A stretch of DNA of 64,000 bases from Planctomycetota bacterium (GTDB lineage Bacteria; Planctomycetota; Phycisphaerae; Phycisphaerales; SM1A02), in the NCBI GenBank assembly GCA_016873115.1, contig VGYB01000003.1:1-64000 (forward strand), in the 5' to 3' direction. Of the stretch, positions 48,930 to 58,273 are shown piece by piece (positions within the stretch are counted from its first letter, which is position 1; the number at the start of each line of letters is the position of its first letter). The translations under genes were made by a program, and so were the position numbers. The notes under the pieces were generated by a model. The model was not told the origin of the DNA. It saw only the letters and a list, made by a program, of their open reading frames with translations, and made no database searches.

Positions 48930-49781
48930 ATGGCCACCGTGACCAAGACCTGGAAACTCTTCATCGGCGGCGCGTTCCCGCGCACCGAGAGCGGTCGCAC
49001 CATCAAGGCCGTTGCCGGTGGCACCGTGCACCACCTGTGCAAGGCGAGCCGCAAGGACCTGCGCGATGCCGTCGAGGCAGCGCGTGCCGCGCAGCCCAGG
49101 TGGGCGGCGTCGACCGCGTACCTGCGCGGGCAGATCCTCTACCGGCTTGCAGAAATGCTCGAGGCTCGTCGCGGCGAGTTCATCGAGGCGATCCGCGCGA
49201 CGAGCCGTGCCACGCCGCGCAAGGCCAAGGCCGAGGTCGAAGCCTCGATCGAGCATGTGGTGAGCTTTGCCGGCTGGACCGACAAGATCGCGATCGTGCT
49301 CGGTTCGCAGAACCCGGTGGCCGGGCCGTTCTACACCTTCACGGGCATCGAGGCGACCGGCGTCGTGGGCGTGCTTGCCCCGGATGAGTCACCCTTGCTC
49401 GGCGCACTGGCGCTTGTGTGCCCAGCCCTGGCGGCAGGCAATGCGGTCGTGCTCGTCGCGAGTGAGCGCCATCCGATCCCCGCATTGGTCCTGAGCGAGG
49501 CCCTTGCCACGAGCGATGTGCCCGACGGCGTCTGCAACATCCTGACAGGCGATCATGCCGAACTCGTGTTGCAGATGGCCGGTCACCGCGACATCGATGC
49601 GATCGTCGCTGGAGCGAAGGGCAAGCAGGCCGCCACCCTCAAGGCCGGTGCTGCCGAGAACATGAAGCGCGTGACGATCGTGGATCCCGCGAGCGACTTC
49701 ACGGATGCACGATGGCGCTCGCCGATCGCGTTTCGCGGCGTGACCGAGGCCAAGACGATCTGGATGCCCTCGATGGCGTGA
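48930..49781 (+). CDS. Half-length aldehyde-dehydrogenase-like protein without active site
   Basis: A 283-residue protein beginning LFIGGAFPRTESGR that aligns by eye with the N-terminal NAD-binding half of aldehyde dehydrogenases (AAQPRWAASTAYLRGQILYRLAEML, VVGVLAPDESPLLGALALVCPALAAGN), with IPWN replaced by LAPDES. It stops before the Cys-containing domain, has no GQxC, and lacks the ELGGK Glu. The ATG at 48930 has AAAGGA nine bases upstream and follows the catalytic chain by 11 bases. Chain lengths (481 plus 283) match the two domains of bacterial ALDH16, whose second domain is also inactive, so a partner chain is more likely than a decayed gene. Confidence 0.82.
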   Translation: MATVTKTWKLFIGGAFPRTESGRTIKAVAGGTVHHLCKASRKDLRDAVEAARAAQPRWAASTAYLRGQILYRLAEMLEARRGEFIEAIRATSRATPRKAKAEVEASIEHVVSFAGWTDKIAIVLGSQNPVAGPFYTFTGIEATGVVGVLAPDESPLLGALALVCPALAAGNAVVLVASERHPIPALVLSEALATSDVPDGVCNILTGDHAELVLQMAGHRDIDAIVAGAKGKQAATLKAGAAENMKRVTIVDPASDFTDARWRSPIAFRGVTEAKTIWMPSMA

Positions 49782-49784
49782 GCG

Positions 49785-51491
49785 TCATTCGCCCGGCTTG
49801 GCCACCGCGGCGGGATCGGCGGGCGGGGTCGCAGGCGGCGTCATGGCTTCGGGCTTGTCGGACGGTTCAGGCTGGCCTGCGCCGGCCGACGCATCACCAC
49901 CACGCGCCTCACGGCTGTCGGCAGCAGGCGGATTGACCACATCAGGTGAGAGTTGGCTCGTGATCTCGTCAGCGCGCGGTTCGCGCAGCAGCACGACATC
50001 ACCGACCGAGAGGCCATCCACGATCTCGGCATCGATCTCGCTCGTGCGGCCCACACGCACGAGCTTCTGCGCGAAGCCGCCGCCATCGGGCACATAGACG
50101 AAGCTCACACGACCCTTCCGGAAGACCGCCTGCACCGGCACGCTGAGTGCCTCACGCACCTCGTCGAGCAGGATCTGCGCCTTGCAGCGCATGCTCGGCT
50201 TGAGAGCAAGGTCCTCGCGCTGCTCGAGCGCCACGCGCACGGTGTAGTCGCGCCGGTTCGGATCGCGCCATCCGCCGCTCTCGGCAAGCACGCTCACCCC
50301 GAGCACATCGCCCGAGATCGGAACGCCCGGCGTTGCATCGCTGAAGACCGTCACACGCTGGCCGGGCTTGATGCGGCCTGAGAGCGCCTCGCTCACCTTG
50401 AGGTTGGCGACCATGGCGCTCGTATCAGGCAGGATCATCACGAGTTCGTTGGGCTTGAGCTCCATGCCAGCCTGCGGTGGCGGCGTCTCGTTGCCGCGGC
50501 CCCATCCGCCCGATTCGAGGCTGCTGGCATAGACGACCAGACCGTCGCTCGGCGCGTTCACGGTGCAGTAGGCGATCTGCTGCTTCGTTTGATCGAGCCG
50601 CTCCTGCGCGGTCTGCTGCTTGAAGTGCGCGCTGTCCAGTTCGGTACGCGCCTTCACCAGCTCGGCATCCTTCTTCTGCTCGGTGCGGCCGCGTTCGGCG
50701 CGGGCCTGGTCGAGGTCGCTCTGCTTCTTGGCCTCATCCTGCGGGTACTGAAACTCGTCGTAGACCTTGATGTCGATTTCGGCCTGCTTGACCTTGGCGT
50801 TGGCCTGGATGAGCGCGACGCGGTCCTTCTCATAGTCGTCACGGCTGATGAACCCCTTCTCGACCAGGCTCTTTGCCTCATCGAAGCGCCTGGCCAGCCG
50901 CTCGGCATCAATGCGGTTGGTCTCGAGCGCGGTCGCCAGTTCCTGGCGCTTCTTGACCACATCACCATTCAGCCAGCCCTGGAGACCAAGCTCTGCCATG
51001 CGCACGGCAACATCGGCCTTGTCGAGTTCGCTCTGCTTCTCCTGTTCCTTGATCGACAGGTTCTGCTCGGCGGCGATGACCTCGCCTTGCGCGGTCTTGA
51101 GTTTGTCCTCGCCATCCTTGAGCTTGGTGATCAGCTCCTCCTCGGCAAGCTTGATGAGGAGATCGCCCGCGGCCACGCGCTTGCCCTCGGGAGCGATCTC
51201 CGTGATGATCGCCCGGCCCTCGAGCTTGTTCCGGATCTCGATCTTGCGCAAGGCCGCCAGTTCCCCGCTCACGGGCAGCACGACATCGAAGCTCCCCTGG
51301 CGTGCCGTGGCCCGATCACCGCCCGGCGACCTGGAGGCGGACACGGACCACCCCGACGAACCCGAGTCATGACCACGACGACCCTTGAGGAGCACACCGG
51401 TGATGGCCAACGAAGCCACCCCGAAGATCACGGCACTCATGATCCGGATCCGTCGCCAAGGCGTGGAGGTTGGGGTCTCGTCGAGGGACAT
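49785..51491 (-). CDS. HlyD/RND-type periplasmic adaptor protein
   Basis: A 568-residue membrane-fusion protein with an N-terminal anchor (about 19-35), a lipoyl half-motif (IRNKLEGRAIITEIAPEGKRV), a very long coiled coil (about 110-320, Glu/Lys/Gln-rich), the second lipoyl half (YCTVNAPSDGLVVYA), a beta-barrel region and a Pro/Ala-rich tail. It links an inner-membrane pump with an outer-membrane channel. The TolC-type gene lies directly upstream with a 36-base gap. No pump gene (ABC or RND) is next to them; the convergent neighbour is the aldehyde dehydrogenase chain. Confidence 0.88.
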   Translation of the reverse strand: MSLDETPTSTPWRRIRIMSAVIFGVASLAITGVLLKGRRGHDSGSSGWSVSASRSPGGDRATARQGSFDVVLPVSGELAALRKIEIRNKLEGRAIITEIAPEGKRVAAGDLLIKLAEEELITKLKDGEDKLKTAQGEVIAAEQNLSIKEQEKQSELDKADVAVRMAELGLQGWLNGDVVKKRQELATALETNRIDAERLARRFDEAKSLVEKGFISRDDYEKDRVALIQANAKVKQAEIDIKVYDEFQYPQDEAKKQSDLDQARAERGRTEQKKDAELVKARTELDSAHFKQQTAQERLDQTKQQIAYCTVNAPSDGLVVYASSLESGGWGRGNETPPPQAGMELKPNELVMILPDTSAMVANLKVSEALSGRIKPGQRVTVFSDATPGVPISGDVLGVSVLAESGGWRDPNRRDYTVRVALEQREDLALKPSMRCKAQILLDEVREALSVPVQAVFRKGRVSFVYVPDGGGFAQKLVRVGRTSEIDAEIVDGLSVGDVVLLREPRADEITSQLSPDVVNPPAADSREARGGDASAGAGQPEPSDKPEAMTPPATPPADPAAVAKPGE

Positions 51492-51527
51492 CGTGGTGCA
51501 GGGTAGGTCGGCGAAATGGGGGATGGT

Positions 51528-53375
51528 TCAGGATTTCGCGGGAGCCGCGACGGGTGCCGTGGATGGCGGCTCTACCGTTGGCGCCGGCGGGGCGGGCACA
51601 TCGTTCACGGGATTGGGCATGAGCTCGGCCGTGCGCAGATAACGGACATCGAGGCCCTTCGGCGGCATCAGGCCCCCATCCTGCGACACGCGCAACTGGC
51701 CGGTCGAATTGAGGTAACCAAGGATCGCCACCTGGAGTTCGCGCCGCGCACGGTCGCGGTCGTTGAGCGCGCGCACGAGCGCATCCACGGTCTCGGTCCG
51801 GTCACGCGGCGTCGCGCGGTCGGGTGCAGCGTCGATCGACTCCTGCCGCTGCTGGGCGATGCTGATGTTGCGCTCCTGCAGCTGCAGCGAGAACAGGCTT
51901 CGCTCGATCGCGCGCGTGGCCTGGCGCACCTGGACGCTGACGGTGTCGCGCGTGTTGAAGAAGGCGCGCTGCACCTGCTCCTGGCGCAGTTGGGCCTGAC
52001 GCAGCGCGATGCGCTCGTCCACCCGGTCCAGCGGGACTTCGATGTTGATGCCGACCGTGTAGTCATCGAACGACCCATCCAGCTGGACGCCGTTGAAGAA
52101 GTCCGGGTCCTGCAGCATGTCGATCTGGGCTGCCAGGTCGACTGCCGGCAGCAGGCCGTTGCGCGCCAGTTCCACCAGGCGCTTCACGTCATCGACCTGG
52201 TCGCGGCTGTTCTGCAGATCAAGCCGAAGGTCGAGCGCCATCTGCACGGCCACTTCGCCATCGATCACCGGCGGCTGCATGTCGAGCAGTTCGGTCTCGA
52301 TCTCAAGCAGCTGGTCGGGCGGCAGGCCGATGCGCACCTTGTAGCGGTCGACCGCGAGCTTGAAGGCTTCCTCCTGCGTGGCCAGGCGATCGACCGCGAA
52401 GAGCGCGTTCTGCTTGGCCAAGTCAGCCTGGAAGGGCACCTGGCGCCCGCTGGCGACAAGCGCATCCTCGCGGTCCACGATCGCCTTGAGTCTCAGGATG
52501 CTCTGCTTGGCGTTGTTGATCTGCAGGCGCTGCACGACGAGGCCCATGTACTCGTCGACCAGGCTCACATAGAACCGGCGGCGGAAATCCTCGAACGCGC
52601 GCGCCGCGTAGATCGTGTTGCGCTGCGCCTGGATGAGCGGCTCCTGCGCCACCAGCCCCGCGCCCTTGAGCAGCGGCAGATCGAGCGCGAAGAACGCCTC
52701 GACGCTGTTCTGGCCGGCGATCGTCGCATCGCTCAGGTCGTCGGCGACCTGGGCAAGGATGTTCGCACTCACCTGGCCGCCGTAGGGCAGCTTCTGCGTC
52801 AGCTCGAACTCGTTGACCAGCTCGAGTGCGAGGGCGTCCGTGACTTCACCGGATGGGTTGAGGATGTCGTTCCCGGTCAGGTCCACCGACTGGAACTGCG
52901 GCGAGATCGTGTCGAAGATCCGTGGTGTCCATTCGTTGGTCTCCAGGAGCAGCGACAGGCACGCGAGCAGGTACTGCTCCTCGGCGTTGCGATACTCGAC
53001 GCTGGCCGTGAACGCCTGCTTGATCGCGCCAGCCAGGTCAAGCTTGACGATGGTGGTGCCGGAGACCGGCGTGGCGGCATCGGCGATCACCTTCTTGGGA
53101 TCGAACGGCGGTCGCTCGCGCACCGTGTAGTTGAGTTCGGACGCCTCGGGGTTCACGGTCGGTGGCGTCCGCAGCTCCGGCGTGTCGTCGTAGGCATTCG
53201 GGTTGCCGTCGGCCTTGCGGTCACGGATCGAGGGAACATTGGCCTTCTCCCCGATCTCGGCGCTCGCCTGCCGGATGCGCTCCTCGGTCTGGCGGTCGAT
53301 CGCCTGCATGCCGGTCTCGCACGCGTTGAGCGCGAGCAGCATGGGGGTGAGGAGGATGGCAGCCAGGTGGCGCAT
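51528..53375 (-). CDS. TolC-family outer-membrane efflux lipoprotein
   Basis: A 615-residue protein with a lipoprotein signal (lipobox LNAC, Cys19). The body carries long helical repeats of the OEP family, for example LLACLSLLLETNEWTP, RDQVDDVKRLVELARNGLLP, ALRQAQLRQEQVQRAFFNTRDTVSVQVRQATRAIERS and QRQESIDAAPDRATPRDRTE read in separate places, typical of the trimeric channel-tunnel. It is longer than E. coli TolC (about 490), with a 100-residue N-terminal segment (about 20-115) of charged sequence. ATG 53375 gives a clean signal; ATG 53393 adds six residues. The gene precedes its adaptor. Confidence 0.87.
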   Translation of the reverse strand: MRHLAAILLTPMLLALNACETGMQAIDRQTEERIRQASAEIGEKANVPSIRDRKADGNPNAYDDTPELRTPPTVNPEASELNYTVRERPPFDPKKVIADAATPVSGTTIVKLDLAGAIKQAFTASVEYRNAEEQYLLACLSLLLETNEWTPRIFDTISPQFQSVDLTGNDILNPSGEVTDALALELVNEFELTQKLPYGGQVSANILAQVADDLSDATIAGQNSVEAFFALDLPLLKGAGLVAQEPLIQAQRNTIYAARAFEDFRRRFYVSLVDEYMGLVVQRLQINNAKQSILRLKAIVDREDALVASGRQVPFQADLAKQNALFAVDRLATQEEAFKLAVDRYKVRIGLPPDQLLEIETELLDMQPPVIDGEVAVQMALDLRLDLQNSRDQVDDVKRLVELARNGLLPAVDLAAQIDMLQDPDFFNGVQLDGSFDDYTVGINIEVPLDRVDERIALRQAQLRQEQVQRAFFNTRDTVSVQVRQATRAIERSLFSLQLQERNISIAQQRQESIDAAPDRATPRDRTETVDALVRALNDRDRARRELQVAILGYLNSTGQLRVSQDGGLMPPKGLDVRYLRTAELMPNPVNDVPAPPAPTVEPPSTAPVAAPAKS

Positions 53376-53517
53376 GGCTTGGTGAACGATCACATCTCCG
53401 CTGCATTCGACCGCAAAGGCCCGTTGGAGCCAAGATCATCGGTTATCACACTCGGTACCGTGCGGGGAGCCGCGGGAATTCCTGACCCGAGCCGCGGACC
53501 GTACCCAAGGAGCGGCC

Positions 53518-54099
53518 ATGAACGACACGGTGAACGAGGACTGCACCGACCTCGATGCCCATCGGGCCGGCGACCGCGAGGCCTTCACACGGCTGGTGGA
53601 TCGCCATGGCGCCGTCACGCTGGCCATCTGCCGCCAGCACACGGCCAGCCTGCCCGATGCCGAGGACGCGTGCCAGGAGACCTTCATCCGTGCCCACCGC
53701 AAGCTCAACCAGGTCCATGACTGCACCGGGTTCCGATCGTGGCTCTACGCGATCGCCAAGCTCGCGTGCAGCGAGCGCCGCCGCAGCGCCGGCCGCCGCG
53801 CGCGCCATGAGGGCGAGGCCATGACCATGCATGCCCAGCGCGATCGAGTCAGGTCCACCACGCCAGGCGAGGACGCGGCCCGTGCCGAGTCACTCGCTCG
53901 CCTTGATCGTGCGCTTGACCACCTGCCCGAGGATGAGCGCCTCGCGATCCACCTCTACTACCTCGAGCCTGATCCCGTGACCGCTGCTCGCAGCGCGCTG
54001 GGCTTGGGCCGAAGCGCCTTCTACAAGCTGCTTGCGCAGGCGCGCGAGCGGCTCGCTGGACTCCTTGAACAACCCGCCATGAATCGAGGCACCCCATGA
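53518..54099 (+). CDS. ECF-type RNA polymerase sigma factor
   Basis: A 193-residue sigma-70 family factor with region 2 (DAEDACQETFIRAHRKLNQV, about 50-70, and FRSWLYAIAKLACSERRR) and region 4 (ALDHLPEDERLAIHLYYLE, then ARSALGLGRSAFYKLLAQARERL). Region 3 is absent, as in the ECF group. An AAGGAG (53507-53512) supports ATG 53518. Its stop overlaps the start of the giant VIT/vWA gene (ATGA 54096), so this sigma factor and that membrane protein are made together; the N-terminal cytosolic part of the latter is the candidate anti-sigma segment. Confidence 0.92.
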   Translation: MNDTVNEDCTDLDAHRAGDREAFTRLVDRHGAVTLAICRQHTASLPDAEDACQETFIRAHRKLNQVHDCTGFRSWLYAIAKLACSERRRSAGRRARHEGEAMTMHAQRDRVRSTTPGEDAARAESLARLDRALDHLPEDERLAIHLYYLEPDPVTAARSALGLGRSAFYKLLAQARERLAGLLEQPAMNRGTP

Positions 54100-57000
54100 T
54101 GTTCCGATCGCTGCTGGCCTTCCCCTTGCGTTCACCCAACGATGACGATGGCGCACCGCCGCGCGATGCGCTCGATGGCCTCCTGCGCGAATGGCATGAC
54201 CGCCATGGCGCCGTGGCGAGCGCCAACCGCGACCGACTGCTTGACGCCGTACGCAAGGATGCGCGCCTGCGGCCGTCGTTCGTGCCCCGCTGGGTACGGC
54301 CGCTCTCGATCGCGGCGTCCCTCGGGCTCATGGTGGTCCTTGGGTTGCTCTTCACGACCGCCATCGATCGCCCCGCGTACGCGGATGGGGTGGTGATGAT
54401 GCCCGAGGCCGGCCGGCTCGATGCGCTTGCCCCCAATGGACAGCTCATCGGCCCCTGCCCCTTGCGTCACACGGATGTGCAGGCGTCGGTGGTGGGTCCG
54501 TTCGCGCGCGTCACACTGCTCCAGCAGTACCAGAACACCTACCCCACCAAGATCGAGGCCGTCTACACCTTCCCGCTCTCGCACCGTGGTGCCGTCGATC
54601 GCATGACCATGACGATCGTGCAGCCTGATGGTGAGCGCGTGGTGGTCGGCGAGGTGCGCGAGCGCTCGATCGCCCGTGCGATGTACGAAGCCGCACGCGA
54701 GCAGGGCTATGTCGCGAGCCTGCTCGAGCAGGAGCGTCCGAACATCTTCACCCAGAGCGTGGCCAACATCGAGCCCGGAGCGCGCGTGGACATCGAGATC
54801 TCGTATGTCGAGACGCTGGTGGCCAAGGATGGTCGCTACGCCTTCGAGTACCCGACCGTCGTGGGACCGCGCTACATCCCCGGCCCGGCGCCCTCGCCAG
54901 GCATGATGCCACCCGGTTGCACGCCGCGCTTGGGCGTGGTGCTGCTTGCGCCAGTCACCGCCGCCGCTGCCGATGGCGAGGTGCCCGCTTGGATGCCCCC
55001 GCTCGCGCAACTCCCCGAAGCACTCGCCGCGGCTCTGCCCATCGCCACACCCGAGGCGATGATCAAGCGCGATGCAGCATCGACCTGCGGCTTCATGGTC
55101 ACCTACGGCAACGGCAGCCAAGAGCGCTGCATGGTCTTCGACGATGGCACGGGTTGGGTGAATGGCCGGTGGTTCTGCCTGCCCAACGCAAGGCCCGGCG
55201 CGCCGTTCGCCCAGCCGACGACGCAGGTCCCCGATGCCGATCGCATCACGCCGATGCCGGTGCTGCCTGGCACACGCGCTGGTCATGACCTTGGCATCTC
55301 GCTGTCGATCGACGCCGGTGGCATCCCGATCACGAGCCTGCGCAGCGCGCTGCATGTCGTTCGCGACCAGGCCGTGACGGAGTCGCGGCGCGTGGTGACC
55401 CTGGCTAAGCAAGCTGAGCTCCCCAACCGCGACTTCATCGTGGAGTGGTCGCTCAAGGACGATGCGATCCTCGAAGCCACCGCTTCGCATTGGTCCACGC
55501 GCACAGCACCCACTGGCATGGGCACAAGTTTCGATCCAGCGAGCGTGCCGGCAGCGATCGAGGGTGGCTACCTCACGCTGGTCGTCTCGCCGCCGGCCGC
55601 GATCGCGCCAACGGAGATCCCCGCGCGCGAACTCGTCTTCGTCCTTGACACCAGCGGCAGCATGCGCGGATTCCCGATCGACAAGGCCAAGCAAGTCATG
55701 TCCAAGGCCATCGCCGCGATGCGCCCGGCCGACACCTTCAATGTGATCACCTTCGCGGGCTCGACGCGGGTGCTTTGGCCGCAGCCCGTTCCGGCAACAC
55801 CAGCCAACATCCAGTCAGCCCAGGCGTTCGTTGATGGCCAGCAGGGTGGCGGCGGCACCGAGATGATGCAGGCGATCAACGCAGCGCTTGTGCAGCGTGC
55901 GGGTGGTGGGCTCACGCCGGCAGAACTCATCGATCTTCCTGCCGATGGTCGCGAGGTTCATGTGCTTGTGCCCTACACGGCCATCGTCGACCAAGGCGGT
56001 CGCCTGCAGATCCAGGCTTCACCCACCGTTGCCTTCCCCTTCACAAGCCCGGTCGAACTGCCGAGCGTGCTCAAGCCCGAGGGCGTCACGCTCTCGATGC
56101 GCGGGCGCTGGGCGACCGTCGGTGGCGAGCGCGTGCTTGAGGTGCGCGAGGCGGGCTTCGCGCCCATGGCCGCCACCTCACCCATGCGCCTGTGCATCTT
56201 CCTGACGGATGGCTACGTCGGCAACGATCGCGGCATCGTCGCTGCGGTGCGGGCGAACGCGGGCACCACGCGGGTCTTCAGCTTCGGCATCGGCAACAGC
56301 GTGAACCGCTGGCTGCTCGATGAGATGGCGCGTGCCGGTCGCGGCGAGAGCGAGTTCGTCACGCTCGAAGCCTCGGCTGACGAGGCGGTCGAGCGGCTCA
56401 CGCGCCGGATCCAGACGCCGGTCCTGGCGGATGTCTCGGTCTCGTTCGAAGGATTCGAAGCGACCGCGACGACGCCTGCCCTGATCCCCGATCTCTTCGA
56501 TGCCAAGCCCATCGTGGCCCATGCGCGCTACCTGAAGCCCGGCAGCGGCACGGTGATTGTGCGCGGCCGCACCGGCGGTGGTCCGTGGGAACGACGCATC
56601 CCCGTGCAGTTGGTCGGGCCCGGCTCGGGCAACGCCTCGGACATGCTGCCCTCGCTCTGGGCGCGCAGCCAGGTCGATGATGCGCTGGCTCCCGTCCTCA
56701 AGGAACTCGAGCAAGGTGCCGTGCCGGCTGATGTGCGCCGCCGCGTCACGAGCCTTGGTGAAGGCTGGCAGGTCATGACGCCCTTCACGAGCTTCATCGC
56801 GATCGAGAAGGCGCGCGTGACGATCGGCGGCCGTGCGCTGCTCGTTCCGGTGCCGATCGAACTGCCGCAGGGCACGCGGTTCGACGGATTCTTCGGCGAG
56901 TGGTGTGGTGGCCCTGTCCCGATGGTCGGGCGCATGAGGGGTGGCCTCCTTGGTTCGGGTGGCGATGATCAGGACATGAGCCTTGGCTTCGCTGCCGAGG

Positions 57001-58199
57001 CTGCACAGAACGCGCAGGGCGTCTCGGTTGCACCACCCGTACCGGCGAGTGCGGCTCCCGCGCCAAGCGCGGCAGCCGATCCCAAGGCAGCACCAGCACC
57101 AATGGTTGCGTCGAGTGCACCCCCAGTCGGAGTTGTCGAAGCACGCAAGGAGTCCGCATCGCGCGGCTTGCGCCGGGGCAGTGGTGACGCGGGACGCGCT
57201 GGCACCGGTCACCCTGGCGGCGGTGGTGGCGGGTCGCAGGGCCAAGGTGCAGCTGGTGGATTCGGCGGCGACTCCAAGGGCAAGATGGAGTCGATGGCTT
57301 CCCGCCCAGCCAAGCCTGGGGCGCCTGCCGAGGTTCAGCAGCCTGAACGGAAGGGCCAATCGGCAGGTGGTGGGATGCCTCCCGCCGGCACGGCAGCCGA
57401 CCGCGCCGGGCGCAACGAAGCGGATTCGCTGGAGCGCTCGACGGGTCGAGGAATCGACGCCAAGCGGGATGCGGCAGTCGATGCAACGCGAGATGCGCCA
57501 ACCCGGGCTCGCGATGGATCCAATGATGGCGAACCTCCGGCGGAGCCCGCGGCACCGGTCGCACCAGCCGAAGATCCAGTCATCGTGCTCCATGATGTGC
57601 GTGATCTGGTTGGCCTTGGTGCCGAGCCAGCCGTCGTCGCGCAGGCGACCGAGCGCTTGGTGCGCGAGCTGCAGAGGTTCACGGGTCGTGAGCTCTGGAC
57701 GGATCAGGGTGGGCGCAGCGCGGCGTGGTCGGCGCAGGATGGCCTTCTCAGGATCGAAGCCTGGCCGAGCCTGCAGCGCATGATCGACGGCGCCCTGCGC
57801 ACGCGCCGAGCGGCGATGGGCGCAACCGGCGGAATCGACCGCGACCTCGTGCGCGCCGATGAGGGTGCAGCGATCACGGCCATGCGTGCGCGTGTCGCGC
57901 GTCCGCTCACCACGGTCGAACTCGCCCGGGCGTGGGACCTGCTTGGCACCGACCTCATCCGCGCTGCACTCCTTGGCACACCGCCCGCGGGGACTTTGGG
58001 CACCATGGAGGATGGCTCGGTCTGGGTCTCGATCAGTGTGACCGAGAACAATGCACTTGGAAGGCTGGCGTCGGGGCTTGTGGAGCCCGGCATCAACGCT
58101 GCGGCGCGCGTGGTGGTTGGTCGTGTGCAGCCGGTGCGCCTTGTCGAGCTTGTGCAGGACCCCGGCGTTGCCGCGGTCAACACGATCCCGGCACCGTGA
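54096..58199 (+). CDS. Giant VIT/von Willebrand A membrane protein linked to an ECF sigma factor
   Basis: A 1,367-residue protein. A short cytosolic N-terminus (about 1-68) and one membrane helix (about 70-90) precede a VIT domain (about 105-235, FARVTLLQQYQNTYPTKIEAVYTFPL and VGEVRERSIARAMYEAAREQG) and a vWA domain with intact MIDAS LDTSGSM (about 515-521). The vWA body contains a long insert (about 600-690) before the TDGYVGND strand. A Gly/Ala/Gln-rich disordered stretch (about 990-1140) leads to a C-terminal segment where HDVRDLVGLGAEP resembles a motif repeated in planctomycete proteins with zf-HC2 or sigma-linked domains. Role: surface sensing with the sigma factor, by inference. Confidence 0.8.
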   Translation: MMFRSLLAFPLRSPNDDDGAPPRDALDGLLREWHDRHGAVASANRDRLLDAVRKDARLRPSFVPRWVRPLSIAASLGLMVVLGLLFTTAIDRPAYADGVVMMPEAGRLDALAPNGQLIGPCPLRHTDVQASVVGPFARVTLLQQYQNTYPTKIEAVYTFPLSHRGAVDRMTMTIVQPDGERVVVGEVRERSIARAMYEAAREQGYVASLLEQERPNIFTQSVANIEPGARVDIEISYVETLVAKDGRYAFEYPTVVGPRYIPGPAPSPGMMPPGCTPRLGVVLLAPVTAAAADGEVPAWMPPLAQLPEALAAALPIATPEAMIKRDAASTCGFMVTYGNGSQERCMVFDDGTGWVNGRWFCLPNARPGAPFAQPTTQVPDADRITPMPVLPGTRAGHDLGISLSIDAGGIPITSLRSALHVVRDQAVTESRRVVTLAKQAELPNRDFIVEWSLKDDAILEATASHWSTRTAPTGMGTSFDPASVPAAIEGGYLTLVVSPPAAIAPTEIPARELVFVLDTSGSMRGFPIDKAKQVMSKAIAAMRPADTFNVITFAGSTRVLWPQPVPATPANIQSAQAFVDGQQGGGGTEMMQAINAALVQRAGGGLTPAELIDLPADGREVHVLVPYTAIVDQGGRLQIQASPTVAFPFTSPVELPSVLKPEGVTLSMRGRWATVGGERVLEVREAGFAPMAATSPMRLCIFLTDGYVGNDRGIVAAVRANAGTTRVFSFGIGNSVNRWLLDEMARAGRGESEFVTLEASADEAVERLTRRIQTPVLADVSVSFEGFEATATTPALIPDLFDAKPIVAHARYLKPGSGTVIVRGRTGGGPWERRIPVQLVGPGSGNASDMLPSLWARSQVDDALAPVLKELEQGAVPADVRRRVTSLGEGWQVMTPFTSFIAIEKARVTIGGRALLVPVPIELPQGTRFDGFFGEWCGGPVPMVGRMRGGLLGSGGDDQDMSLGFAAEAAQNAQGVSVAPPVPASAAPAPSAAADPKAAPAPMVASSAPPVGVVEARKESASRGLRRGSGDAGRAGTGHPGGGGGGSQGQGAAGGFGGDSKGKMESMASRPAKPGAPAEVQQPERKGQSAGGGMPPAGTAADRAGRNEADSLERSTGRGIDAKRDAAVDATRDAPTRARDGSNDGEPPAEPAAPVAPAEDPVIVLHDVRDLVGLGAEPAVVAQATERLVRELQRFTGRELWTDQGGRSAAWSAQDGLLRIEAWPSLQRMIDGALRTRRAAMGATGGIDRDLVRADEGAAITAMRARVARPLTTVELARAWDLLGTDLIRAALLGTPPAGTLGTMEDGSVWVSISVTENNALGRLASGLVEPGINAAARVVVGRVQPVRLVELVQDPGVAAVNTIPAP

Positions 58200-58273
58200 C
58201 TCGATCGAACGATTCGCTGTGGACAACCTTGCAGCAGGCCCGTGCGCCGGACCGGGCCTCGTACCGTTCCTGC

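Noticed and set aside
48930-49781. Pseudogene made by a truncated aldehyde dehydrogenase
   Set aside because: It has its own ribosome site, no internal stop, full conservation of the first domain pattern, and the length expected of the inactive ALDH16 domain. Kept as a gene.
53475-53505. GGAATT and CGTACC as an ECF-type promoter for the sigma-factor gene
   Set aside because: The spacing of 19 bases is too long, and a start site there would remove or truncate the AAGGAG ribosome site at 53507-53512.
57932-58273. N-terminal extension of the ThuA-like gene into the giant VIT/vWA gene
   Set aside because: The extra residues are an out-of-frame shadow of the giant gene's last 90 codons. ATG 58274 is the natural start.
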